Positions 1-7,213 are shown, counted from the first letter of the stretch. The stretch: DNA of 9,964 nt from Bacteroidales bacterium UBA3824 (GCA_002393195.1 DGIK01000187.1:12107-22070); one strand, 5' to 3'. Numbers and translations are program-made. The notes: generated by a model from the letters alone, not told the origin.

Positions 1-82
1 TTGCAAATAGCCACCATACCAACGCGCCGACGACTATTGCCGCCGACGCGCATACGATGATGAGTTTGGTTAGTTTGGTCAT
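1..82 (-). CDS. N-terminus of a membrane-anchored protein, cut by the window edge
   Basis: Only the first 27 codons are inside the window. The ATG (complement of 80-82) overlaps the TGA stop of the ABC gene (complement of 79-81) as ATGA, a typical translationally coupled junction, so this gene is very probably the second gene of that operon. The peptide begins MTKLTKLIIVCASAA and continues with a hydrophobic stretch ending in VWWLF: two positive charges followed by about 20 apolar residues, which reads as a signal anchor or uncleaved membrane segment. There is a Cys at residue 11 but no convincing lipobox around it. The product cannot be identified from this fragment. A role alongside the transporter in the envelope is inferred from the overlap only. 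Confidence 0.6.
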   Translation of the reverse strand, partial: MTKLTKLIIVCASAAIVVGALVWWLFA

Positions 83-3000
83 TTCTTACCTATGGATTTG
101 AAAATCTTGATGTTGCCCAATGCGTTGAGTATCTTCTTCAACCATGTGAAATTGAGGGCTATGTAGAAGAATATCGTTGTGAGCCAGATGAACGCAATGT
201 TGAACCAGAATGTCGGTATCTCTGTGTCGCCGATTTTCTTGACTGGGGCGTAGAAGTGCGAGCGTCCGTTGCGGAATCTTGCCTTGTGGTACGCCGGGTC
301 TTTCATCTGTATCAACCTGCCCGACTTGCTCTCGATTACTTTGTCGAGGTCGTTCTTGTTGAGGAGGTATTCGTCGAGACGCTTGTTTTGGCTCGACATT
401 TGGAGTGCCACAACATTATCCCTGCCGCCCATCTCGTCGAGGAGACGCTCGTAGATGATATCCTTCTTGTTTGAGGCTTCGTATTGGAGTTGTTCTGAGA
501 GACCCTTGAAGTCGTCCAAGAAGGTCAGGAGTTCGTCAGCCACGGTGTCGTTGAATTTTTCGCGGCATATTTCGTCCAAGCGGGCAAATTTTTGACCGTC
601 TCTGCCAACGATGTCAGCCACCATATTTTTTACAACGCGCAAGTCTTTGTCAACGCGCTCGTTGTCTTCGCCGAGTTTGAGCGAACGTTTGGCGTTTTCG
701 ATGCGGGTCTTCAATGCCGGCACGAGGAACGATGAGTTGTAGTTGTTTTGACTAATCTCACGCTCCACGAGATAGAAGTGACGGTTGTACTCGTTGTTTT
801 CAAATTGTTCCAATGCCAACGCCTCGTATGCCCACCTCGATGTCATAATGTCGCCGACAATCGGAACGCACTCTGCGTCAGCCACGTTCTTGTGGATTTT
901 GCTGAAACTTACCATCACGCCGCTAAACAGAAGTTCGGGTACTATTATAAAAGGTATGGTGATGTAGATGTTTACGACGCTGTTCAACGCCGACGAGATA
1001 TTGAGGCCGAGCATATTGGCAAATGCCGACGTCGTGAATAGCACAAGCCAATATTCCCACGTAAGTCCGTGTATTTCAAGTACAATGTTGCCCACAAGCA
1101 CAAACGAAAGGGTCTGTATTGCCGATATTACAAACAATACCGCCACCTTGGAGTTTATGTAACTTAGCCAACTCAGGTTCAGGAATCGTTCTCGACTTAG
1201 AATCATTCGGTCGCGTATGATTTCCTCCGCGCTCACGGTCAATCCGATGAAGAGCGAACATATCACACATATAAATATATATGCGGGGATGTTTTCGTTG
1301 TTGGCGAATACGTATGCGCCCGGGTCGTCGGCTGTGCCGCTGAAATATTTGATGAAGTAAGCCAGCAGGAACGCCAACACCGGCGATTCCAAGAGGTTGA
1401 TGAGAAGGTATTGCTTGTCGGTGATTTTCGACAACACGTTTCTCTGCACAAAAATCTTGAATTGCGTCCAAAGACTTGGGATTTGGAAGTTGTTTTCGGG
1501 CAAATCTTTCTTAACGGAAGTGTCGAATCCTTTTTTGTGCTCCTCGATTTGAGGCGTTATTTTTTCGTTGAAGAGGTCGTACCATTCCTGCGGCGACACC
1601 TTGCGGGTGCGGGTGAGTTTGCCGTATTCGTCCACCATCTTGGCTTCGAGGTTGTAGAGGAGTTGTTCGGGGTTTACGTTGCCGCAGGTAGGACATTCGC
1701 TCTGTTCTGCCGCCACGTCGCCGCTTATGGTCTTGAAATACACAATCGCGTCCAACGGGTTGCCATAATATGCCGGATAGCCGCCCCTGTCCATCACAAG
1801 AATCTTGTCAAACATCTTGTAGATGTCGGACGAAGGCTGGTGGATGTTGACGATGACGAGTTTAGCCTTGAAAGTCTGCTCCTTCAAGAGTGTCATCACC
1901 ATTTCGGAGTCGGCAGACGAAAGACCAGATGTAGGTTCGTCGGCGATGAGAACCGATGGCTCGCGCATAAGTTCAAGGGCGATGTTAAGTCGCTTGCGCT
2001 GACCGCCTGATATAAACTTGTTTAACGGGCCGCCCACTTTGAGGTTGCGGATTTCGTACAAGTCCATCTCAACGAGAATCTTGTTTACAGATTCGTTGAT
2101 TTGCTTCTCCGTAAACTTGTCGAAACAGAGTTTTGCGTTGAAATATAGATTCTGATATACAGTCAATTCCTCAATCAGAAGGTCGTCCTGCGGCACATAG
2201 CCGATGACGCCTTTGAGTTTTTCGCTCTTTTCGGCGTAGTCGTAGCCGTTGATGGTGATGCGACCGCCTGCGAGAGAGTAATTGCCAATCAAAAGGTTGA
2301 GCAACGTCGATTTGCCTACGCCGCTGCCGCCCATGATGCCGATGAGGTTGCCAGACTCCTCGAAAAACGAGAATTTTTGGATGCCGTTCTTGGAGTTTGG
2401 GTAGTGAAACTCGATGTTGTCGGCGCAAAATTCAATCCTTGCCTTCTGTTCGTCGAGTATGAACCTATTGGAAATGTTGCTGAAATATATTGGCGATATT
2501 TTCGAGTTTTTGATTACCGAACCGTTGCCCAAAAGGTATGTTTTGCCCGGGTTGGTGGGTGCGTTGTTGAGCAGGATAGATTCGCCGTCGCCCACATACT
2601 TGAAAAACAGCATATTGGTGCTTGCCATACGGATTATCCTGATGGAACCGCGCAGGTTTTTCTCGTGCATAAACTTGGCACCGGCGAGGTTTTCTGGCAG
2701 TTCGGCATCTGATGATATGTACATAAGGTGGCTCTTGTCATCAATCCTGTCGATGTCGTACAGCACAAAAGCCCTCAGAGCCCTATATTCGGGGTCTGGG
2801 ATATAGAAAGTATCAGCCACAGTGTTGATGAAGTCGAGTTCCTTGTCGGTAACTTCCTTGCCCACAAACTCCAACAGACGTATCACCACGATAACCTTGT
2901 CGTGCTGCTGCAACGATTCGTTGATTTCCTCGCATATTCTCAACACCTTCACGAAGTTGGAGGAGTTGCGTTTTCGTTGCTTGGAATCCGAAGTGTTTTT

Positions 3001-3192
3001 CACAGAGCCGGTCTGCACGGCAAGATACTCGTCGAATAGTTTGAGAAACTTGTCGGCGTATTGCTGGCTCAGTTGCTGCCTGAGATAAGAGGACACGACG
3101 CCCCTCACGTTGTCGAAGGAATCGTCCTTGGGATCCAACGAGGCGGCTATCGCAAACATCTGCATCAACGCAGTTAGTATAGACTCATTCAT
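79..3192 (-). CDS. Large ABCG-like ABC protein: ATPase fused to ABC-2-type permease
   Basis: Single-chain ABC half-transporter with the ATPase before the permease, as in the ABCG/White family. From the ATG at 3192 (1037 residues): a helical N-terminal region (about 1-150) resembling TerB-like domains of Bacteroidota relatives; a beta-rich, FHA-like stretch (about 155-250); the nucleotide-binding domain with Walker A GGSGVGKST (288-296), Q-loop Gln335, signature ISGGQRKR (394-401), Walker B LIADEP (415-420) and H-loop His451; a linker with ECPTCG (Cys500, Cys503); then about six membrane spans. Five spans lie between about 593 and 763; the sixth is near 994-1016. The 225-residue segment between spans five and six is hydrophilic and partly coiled-coil-like, far longer than the usual ABCG loop. 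An open frame extends to a TTG at 3231, but the promoter at 3241-3272 would start RNA within a few bases of it, so the ATG at 3192 is preferred. The substrate is unknown. Confidence 0.88.
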   Translation of the reverse strand: MNESILTALMQMFAIAASLDPKDDSFDNVRGVVSSYLRQQLSQQYADKFLKLFDEYLAVQTGSVKNTSDSKQRKRNSSNFVKVLRICEEINESLQQHDKVIVVIRLLEFVGKEVTDKELDFINTVADTFYIPDPEYRALRAFVLYDIDRIDDKSHLMYISSDAELPENLAGAKFMHEKNLRGSIRIIRMASTNMLFFKYVGDGESILLNNAPTNPGKTYLLGNGSVIKNSKISPIYFSNISNRFILDEQKARIEFCADNIEFHYPNSKNGIQKFSFFEESGNLIGIMGGSGVGKSTLLNLLIGNYSLAGGRITINGYDYAEKSEKLKGVIGYVPQDDLLIEELTVYQNLYFNAKLCFDKFTEKQINESVNKILVEMDLYEIRNLKVGGPLNKFISGGQRKRLNIALELMREPSVLIADEPTSGLSSADSEMVMTLLKEQTFKAKLVIVNIHQPSSDIYKMFDKILVMDRGGYPAYYGNPLDAIVYFKTISGDVAAEQSECPTCGNVNPEQLLYNLEAKMVDEYGKLTRTRKVSPQEWYDLFNEKITPQIEEHKKGFDTSVKKDLPENNFQIPSLWTQFKIFVQRNVLSKITDKQYLLINLLESPVLAFLLAYFIKYFSGTADDPGAYVFANNENIPAYIFICVICSLFIGLTVSAEEIIRDRMILSRERFLNLSWLSYINSKVAVLFVISAIQTLSFVLVGNIVLEIHGLTWEYWLVLFTTSAFANMLGLNISSALNSVVNIYITIPFIIVPELLFSGVMVSFSKIHKNVADAECVPIVGDIMTSRWAYEALALEQFENNEYNRHFYLVEREISQNNYNSSFLVPALKTRIENAKRSLKLGEDNERVDKDLRVVKNMVADIVGRDGQKFARLDEICREKFNDTVADELLTFLDDFKGLSEQLQYEASNKKDIIYERLLDEMGGRDNVVALQMSSQNKRLDEYLLNKNDLDKVIESKSGRLIQMKDPAYHKARFRNGRSHFYAPVKKIGDTEIPTFWFNIAFIWLTTIFFYIALNFTWLKKILNALGNIKIFKSIGKK

Positions 3193-3240
3193 TATCTTAT
3201 GGGTTCTTATTGTATGCTTTTTGTCCTTCAAAAGACTTCA

Positions 3241-3272
3241 CAAATGTAAGAAACAAATATCATACCTACAAA
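3241..3272 (-). promoter_or_regulatory. Bacteroidota-type promoter for the ABC operon
   Basis: On the minus strand the -7 box TACATTTG (complement of 3241-3248) matches the TAnnTTTG consensus exactly. The -33 box TTTG (complement of 3269-3272) lies 20 bases upstream, within the usual 19-21 base spacing. Transcription would begin around 3233-3236, leaving a leader of about 40 bases before the ATG at 3192. Confidence 0.65.
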
Positions 3273-3322
3273 AAATATGAAAAAAAGATTGAAAAAAATT
3301 TTTATGACTACAAAATTTGCCG

Positions 3323-3330
3323 TATTTTTG
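3323..3330 (+). promoter_or_regulatory. -7 box of the sucD promoter
   Basis: TATTTTTG matches TAnnTTTG exactly and sits 35 bases before the sucD ATG, giving a leader of roughly 30 bases. The expected -33 position (about 3299-3303) is only T-rich, without TTTG, so the upstream half is weak. It is divergent from the ABC promoter, with about 75 bases between the two -7 boxes. Confidence 0.45.
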
Positions 3331-3365
3331 TTTTTTGTAATAGAACATAAAACATCAAAAATAAA

Positions 3366-4238
3366 ATGAGCATATTGGTAAATAAGGATTCCAAGGTCAT
3401 AGTACAGGGATTCACAGGCAGCGAGGGCACATTCCACGCTGGTCAGATGATAGAATACGGCACACAGGTCGTTGGCGGCGTAACACCCGGCAAGGGCGGA
3501 CAGATTCACCTCGATCGTCCGGTGTTCAATACGGTAAAGGAGGCGGTTGAAAAGACCGGTGCCAACGTAAGTTGCATTTTTGTGCCGCCGGCATTCGCGG
3601 CAGACTCCATCATGGAGGCGGCTGAGTCGGGCATCAAGGTAATTGTGTGCATCACCGAGGGCATACCTACGCAGGATATGGTGAAGGTGAAGGAATACCT
3701 CAAAGACAAGGACTGCCGTCTCATAGGCCCCAACTGTCCCGGCATCCTCACAGTCGGCGAGGCAAAGGTGGGCATCATGCCCGGATTCATCTTCCAAAAA
3801 GGACACGTGGGCATAGTATCGCGTTCAGGCACACTCACTTACGAAGCAGTTGACCAAGTAACGAAAGCCGGACTCGGACAGACCACGGCAATCGGCATCG
3901 GCGGCGACCCCATCATCGGCACCACCACTCTCGACGCCGTAAAACTCTTCATGGCAGACCCTGAGACCGAAGGCATCATCATGATTGGCGAAATCGGTGG
4001 CAGCATGGAGACCGACGCGGCATATTGGATCAAGGAGCACGGCACCAAGCCCGTAGTAGGCTTCATCGCCGGACAGACCGCTCCCAAGGGTCGTCGCATG
4101 GGTCACGCAGGCGCAATCATCGGTGGCAAGGCAGACACCGCAGCCGCAAAGATGCAGATAATGCGCGAGTGCGGCATCCACGTTGCCGAGTCGCCCGCCG
4201 ACCTTGGCAAATTGATGGCTGAGGCTCTCAAAAAGTAA
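3366..4238 (+). CDS. sucD: Succinyl-CoA ligase (synthetase), alpha subunit
   Basis: The alpha subunit of succinyl-CoA synthetase joins succinate and CoA at the expense of ATP or GTP, or runs in reverse, in the cytoplasmic TCA cycle. In anaerobic Bacteroidota it can also serve the succinate/propionate branch. The 290-residue length is normal. Visible motifs: CoA-binding Rossmann loop [13 protein letters not shown] (15-27), [21 protein letters not shown], the GPNCPG loop, [20 protein letters not shown], and RRMGHAGAI with the phosphorylated catalytic His247. The ATG at 3366 follows an A-rich leader with no Shine-Dalgarno sequence, as expected in this phylum. The beta-subunit gene sucC is not next to it: upstream is the divergent ABC operon and downstream is cdd. 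The partner must be encoded elsewhere, since the alpha subunit does not work alone. Confidence 0.97.
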   Translation: MSILVNKDSKVIVQGFTGSEGTFHAGQMIEYGTQVVGGVTPGKGGQIHLDRPVFNTVKEAVEKTGANVSCIFVPPAFAADSIMEAAESGIKVIVCITEGIPTQDMVKVKEYLKDKDCRLIGPNCPGILTVGEAKVGIMPGFIFQKGHVGIVSRSGTLTYEAVDQVTKAGLGQTTAIGIGGDPIIGTTTLDAVKLFMADPETEGIIMIGEIGGSMETDAAYWIKEHGTKPVVGFIAGQTAPKGRRMGHAGAIIGGKADTAAAKMQIMRECGIHVAESPADLGKLMAEALKK

Positions 4239-4275
4239 GGACTAAGATTTTTTTTACTCATAGTTTTATTTTTTT

Positions 4276-4333
4276 CCGCCGGATGATCCCGTTGTTTCCA
4301 TAATTAGTTTTTATCATCGTCCGGCGGTTTTTT
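4276..4333 (+). terminator. Intrinsic terminator after sucD
   Basis: Arms CCGCCGGA (4276-4283) and TCCGGCGG (4320-4327) pair perfectly over 8 bases, followed at once by six T (4328-4333). TGAT (4284-4287) can pair with ATCA (4313-4316), extending the stem past a small bulge. There is no matching T-tract for the minus strand, so it acts on plus-strand transcripts. It ends only 17 bases before the cdd start codon. Confidence 0.8.
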
Positions 4334-4350
4334 CATAAAAGACCGATAAT

Positions 4351-4830
4351 ATGAAGACAATCAAGATAATGGCGGACGTCATCGAATGTAACAAAGAAGA
4401 ACTCAATGCGGACGACCGCCGACTTGTGCAGAGTGCCGAAGATTTTCTTTCGCACGCATACGCGCCGTATTCCAAGTTTAGTGTGTCGGCGGCTGCGTTG
4501 CTCGACAATGGCGTCATCGTAAACGGAACCAACCAAGAAAACGCCGCCTCGCCGTCGGGACTTTGCGCCGAGCGCACTGCGGTATTCTATGCCAACTCCA
4601 TGTATCCTAATAATAAGGTGTTGACTCTTGCAATATCGGCGTTCTTTGAGGGGCAATTGGTCAAAAATCCAATAACTCCGTGCGGCTCGTGTCGTCAAGT
4701 ATTGTTGGAGACCGAAATGCGGTACAATTCGCCCATCCGTATCATTCTCGCTGGCAGAGACAAGTGCTTGATTGTCAATAGTATCAAAGATATTCTCCCG
4801 CTCAATTTTGATAATTCGTTTTTTGAATAA
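4351..4830 (+). CDS. cdd: Cytidine deaminase, tetrameric zinc type
   Basis: Hydrolytic deamination of cytidine and deoxycytidine to uridine and deoxyuridine, in pyrimidine salvage in the cytoplasm. At 159 residues it has the length of the short homotetrameric class. The zinc site is complete: Cys72 with catalytic Glu74 in LCAERTA, then Cys111 and Cys114 in PCGSCRQ. Having Cys rather than His in the first zinc motif is typical of the tetrameric class. The substrate-binding YSKFSVSAA (40-48) and NGTNQENAA (58-66) stretches are also present. About 20 residues precede the usual start of the fold, so the ATG at 4369 (residue 7) is a possible alternative start. I find no promoter between the sucD terminator and this gene, so it may depend on read-through or on a promoter overlapping the terminator. 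Confidence 0.95.
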   Translation: MKTIKIMADVIECNKEELNADDRRLVQSAEDFLSHAYAPYSKFSVSAAALLDNGVIVNGTNQENAASPSGLCAERTAVFYANSMYPNNKVLTLAISAFFEGQLVKNPITPCGSCRQVLLETEMRYNSPIRIILAGRDKCLIVNSIKDILPLNFDNSFFE

Positions 4831-4834
4831 TATT

Positions 4835-4867
4835 TTTATAACTAATTGATAATCAATTAGTTGTAAA
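4835..4867. repeat. AT-rich near-perfect palindrome after cdd
   Basis: The arms at 4840-4850 (AACTAATTGAT) and 4852-4862 are perfect 11-base inverted repeats around a single central A. As RNA the stem extends through a G-U pair to 16 base pairs (4835-4850 with 4852-4867). It begins 5 bases after the cdd stop codon. It has no GC-rich stem and no following T-tract, so it is not a standard intrinsic terminator. It could be a protein-binding site, an mRNA 3'-end stabiliser or a small dispersed repeat. Confidence 0.6.
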
Positions 4868-4890
4868 TGATTATTTGTATCAAATAACGC

Positions 4891-4958
4891 GGTGGGGGAG
4901 TGGGGGAGAGGTGCTCCCCATCTGCCCAAACTGAGTGGGGGAGGGGTGATACATCACC
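4891..4958. repeat. G-rich spacer with a 35-base-period direct repeat
   Basis: GAGTGGGGGAGAGGTG (4898-4913) recurs as GAGTGGGGGAGGGGTG (4933-4948), 15 of 16 bases identical, offset by 35 bases. A further G5 run lies at 4894-4898. The G runs on the plus strand (4894-4898, 4902-4906, 4937-4941, 4943-4946) could form a quadruplex. The first repeat can instead fold as a hairpin, GGGGAG (4903-4908) with CTCCCC (4914-4919). The composition is strikingly unlike the AT-rich flanks, and there is no open frame of note. It looks like a copy of a short interspersed element, which one window cannot prove. Confidence 0.5.
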
Positions 4959-4965
4959 AGTTTTT
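4945..4965 (+). terminator. Possible weak terminator between cdd and yggS
   Basis: GGTGA (4945-4949) and TCACC (4954-4958) form a 5-base stem with loop TACA, followed by AG and five T (4961-4965). The stem is short and the T-tract is offset by two bases, so termination of cdd here is plausible but weakly supported. Confidence 0.3.
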
Positions 4966-5004
4966 ATTCGTTGAAATTCGTTTATAATTAACGTTGAAAA
5001 AAAG

Positions 5005-5694
5005 ATGAACTGCGCAGAAAAATACATTGAAATTCGTAGCAAACTTCCTGAAAAGGTTACCTTGCTTGCCGTCTCAAAGACCAAGCCCGCCGAGGACATT
5101 ATGACACTTTATAATATAGGGTGTCGCGACTTTGGGGAAAACAAAGTTCAGGAGTTGACGCAGAAATACAACGAACTTCCCAAGGACATCCGTTGGCATC
5201 AGATAGGACATTTGCAGACCAACAAAATCAAATGCATAATCCCATTTGTGTATATGATTCACAGCATCGACAGTCTGAAACTTGCCGTCGAGGTCAACAA
5301 ACAGGCTGCAAAACACAATAGGGTAGTGGACTGCCTATTTGAACTTAAAGTGGCTAATGAAGAAACCAAGTCGGGGTTCGACATCGAGGATTTGAAGCAA
5401 TTGCTGTCGGAAGGAGTGCTGAACGAACTGACCAACATCCGTTTTTGCGGCGTGATGGGTATGGCTACCAACACCGATGACGAAGCCGAAATCCGCAAGG
5501 AATTCTTGAATGTAAAGGCTGTATTTGATTATATTAGAGAAAATTACGCCGACGAAGTAGGGGAGAGTTTCACCCAAATAAGCATGGGTATGTCGGGCGA
5601 TTACAAGATAGCCGTAGATTGTGGCAGCACCATCGTAAGGATTGGTAGCACGATATTTGGCGAGCGAGATTACTCGCAATCGCAATCAAATTAA
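5005..5694 (+). CDS. yggS: YggS/PLPBP-family pyridoxal phosphate homeostasis protein
   Basis: Cytoplasmic PLP-binding protein of the alanine-racemase-like barrel family (YggS, YBL036C, PLPBP). Members have no established catalytic activity and help keep free PLP and amino-acid pools balanced. The 229-residue length is normal. Family marks in order: LLAVSKTKP, where Lys25 aligns with E. coli Lys36, the PLP Schiff-base lysine; FGENKVQEL; WHQIGHLQTNK; the HSIDSLKLA stretch; GVMGMATNT; and ISMGMSGD followed by the phosphate-binding end STIVRIGSTIFGER. The ATG follows GAAAAAAAG, A-rich rather than a Shine-Dalgarno match. It lies 174 bases after cdd with a repeat-containing spacer between, and I found no convincing -33/-7 pair for it. 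It converges on the caspase gene across a 103-base gap. Confidence 0.94.
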   Translation: MNCAEKYIEIRSKLPEKVTLLAVSKTKPAEDIMTLYNIGCRDFGENKVQELTQKYNELPKDIRWHQIGHLQTNKIKCIIPFVYMIHSIDSLKLAVEVNKQAAKHNRVVDCLFELKVANEETKSGFDIEDLKQLLSEGVLNELTNIRFCGVMGMATNTDDEAEIRKEFLNVKAVFDYIRENYADEVGESFTQISMGMSGDYKIAVDCGSTIVRIGSTIFGERDYSQSQSN

Positions 5695-5711
5695 GAGTCG
5701 TCCGCAGACAT

Positions 5712-5763
5712 AAAAAACAAAAAAGCGGGTGGCAAATTCCCGCAATAGGGGAGTGCCGCCCGC
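5712..5763 (-). terminator. Intrinsic terminator of the caspase gene
   Basis: GCGGGTGGCA (5725-5734) pairs with TGCCGCCCGC (5754-5763) over 10 bases with one G-U pair. The loop can form a small inner stem. Read on the minus strand the hairpin is followed by TTTTTTGTTTTTT (complement of 5712-5724), an ideal release tract. On the plus strand the hairpin is followed by CTTATAATTATAAG, which lacks a T-run, so it should work poorly for yggS. Confidence 0.8.
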
Positions 5764-5797
5764 CTTATAATTATAAGAACTACGGAATTAGCGCGGA

Positions 5798-7213
5798 TTA
5801 TTTAACGCTATTGTTGTAGAAGACGTTGAACCTTTGGTTCAATTCATATACCTTGGGGTCGCCGCTTTTGAGGGCCTCGGCCTTGTTGATACAATCCTTG
5901 AAATCCTCGGGGTCGAAGTCGCCGCCTTCAAGATACCTCGAAGCCATATAGACGTACCTGTTAAACAAGCTGTCTATCTTGTTGTTGAGGGCGTCGTACT
6001 TAGTCTTTACCCTGTCGTTGTAGGGCTGTACAGACAACGCCTTTGCATACAAATCGAGGGCGACATTGTAATTGCCAATCTCGTCGTTTTTTATCAACAA
6101 GTCGGCCTGCTTCTCCAACGAATAGTCGTCGAAATTCTCATCGACACGGATATTCTTGGGCTTGGAGACAACATTCTTGGTCGTATCGACGACCTTTTTG
6201 GCATCAGCCTTCTTGACAAACTCGATAGGAATTACATTGTCGGTGTTGTAGGTATCTCTGCTATTGACGCTCATAAACACAAAGAGCATCAATGCAGCTG
6301 CAAACACAGTCCAAAAGCCTACCTTGGCAATCTTGGCAGCCTTCTTAGCCTTTTTGGTCTTAGCGGAGTTGGCATTGGCGTACTTGGCGAAAAATTCGTC
6401 GTACACATTGTCGGACTCGGGCTCGCATACAGGAGTAGCAGCCACAGTATTGTCGCAGTTGACATTGATAGCAAAAGGCATCTGGTCGGCGTTCAATACG
6501 CTCGACTGCTGGGGCACAGGCAAATTGTGCCTGTACTTGAAGTCGTAGGCGATGTCGTCCACCACCTCACGCAATGTAAGGTAAGGACGGTCGGTATCCA
6601 TACCGTTGTGGATACGGCTGATGAGCGCACCTGTAAAGTAGGTAGGCGCGTCAGGCATCTTCTTGGGGAAGAGCGCAGTAGAATCCTCGTCGCAGGCAGA
6701 CACATAGTGAACGCCCTCGAAGTTTTTCATAAGCGCAGTCTCAGGTGCGTCGCCCATCGCATTGTGGATACCACCACTATGGCAAGCATCGACAACGAAA
6801 ATCTTACGGGAAGCCGCAGACCTGCTTATCTTCTCCAATACAGACTTAGCCTCGATGGCATCGGTGTCAAGGTAGTTGACATCCATGTCGGAGGTTGCAA
6901 AATAAAGCTTGTAGTTGTCAGGGTTTATGATACCGTGACCACTATAATACACGAAAAGCGTGTAGTCGGAATTCTTTGCCATGTCCTTGGCGTCAGTAAT
7001 CTTACGCTCGATGGTCTTGGAATCCTCGTTGAGCGATACGATGATGTTTCGCTCGTTGACACCAATAAAACGCGAGTCCATAAACAAGTCCTTCATCAAC
7101 TTGATGTTGGTCTCCACGTTGGGGATGTCGGCGTACTTGTGCGAATTGTATCGGCTTGCACCGATCAAAAGCACGACGTACTTGTTTTTCTTGATGAAAT
7201 TTGTAGTTCTCAT
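5798..7213 (-). CDS. Membrane-anchored caspase-like protease (peptidase C14) with TPR-like C-terminus
   Basis: Cysteine protease of the caspase/metacaspase clan. Counting from the ATG at 7213 (471 residues): caspase fold from YVVLLIGASRY (12-22) to about 250; catalytic His93 in YYSGHG and Cys144 in DACHSGG; VSACDEDSTA (171-180) sits where the pocket-forming acidic residues of metacaspases lie, hinting at basic P1 specificity (inference). A lysine-rich segment (285-297) precedes one membrane span (about 298-316). The remainder (about 365-465) is helical with a TPR-like repeat, NYNVALDLYAKALSVQP (381-397). By the positive-inside rule the protease is cytoplasmic and the TPR-like part periplasmic. 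The open frame reaches 7315, but the promoter lies at 7285-7316, so that start is excluded and the ATG at 7213 fits the family. Its neighbours are housekeeping genes; its role is unknown. Confidence 0.9.
   Translation of the reverse strand: MRTTNFIKKNKYVVLLIGASRYNSHKYADIPNVETNIKLMKDLFMDSRFIGVNERNIIVSLNEDSKTIERKITDAKDMAKNSDYTLFVYYSGHGIINPDNYKLYFATSDMDVNYLDTDAIEAKSVLEKISRSAASRKIFVVDACHSGGIHNAMGDAPETALMKNFEGVHYVSACDEDSTALFPKKMPDAPTYFTGALISRIHNGMDTDRPYLTLREVVDDIAYDFKYRHNLPVPQQSSVLNADQMPFAINVNCDNTVAATPVCEPESDNVYDEFFAKYANANSAKTKKAKKAAKIAKVGFWTVFAAALMLFVFMSVNSRDTYNTDNVIPIEFVKKADAKKVVDTTKNVVSKPKNIRVDENFDDYSLEKQADLLIKNDEIGNYNVALDLYAKALSVQPYNDRVKTKYDALNNKIDSLFNRYVYMASRYLEGGDFDPEDFKDCINKAEALKSGDPKVYELNQRFNVFYNNSVK

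Noticed and set aside
1411..2010. 199-codon plus-strand open frame inside the ABC gene
   Set aside because: It is opposite the ATPase motifs of the ABC gene, and its translation has no recognisable domain.
3228..3806. 192-codon minus-strand open frame opposite sucD and its promoter
   Set aside because: It covers conserved sucD sequence and the divergent promoter region; nothing in its translation suggests a protein family.
4333..4929. 198-codon minus-strand open frame opposite cdd
   Set aside because: It begins in the G-rich repeat and runs antisense through the cdd zinc motifs; a shadow frame.
4891..4958. CRISPR-like array
   Set aside because: There are only two imperfect copies of a 16-base unit, with no spacer pattern and no cas genes nearby.
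5765..5776. TTATAATTATAA palindrome beside the caspase terminator
   Set aside because: It is short and purely AT, expected by chance in such sequence, and the GC-rich hairpin next to it explains termination.
5798..7213. Caspase as part of a known anti-phage cassette
   Set aside because: The neighbours are yggS and gyrA, and the gene has its own promoter and terminator. No gasdermin, nucleotide cyclase, Argonaute, CRISPR or other defence gene is in the window.
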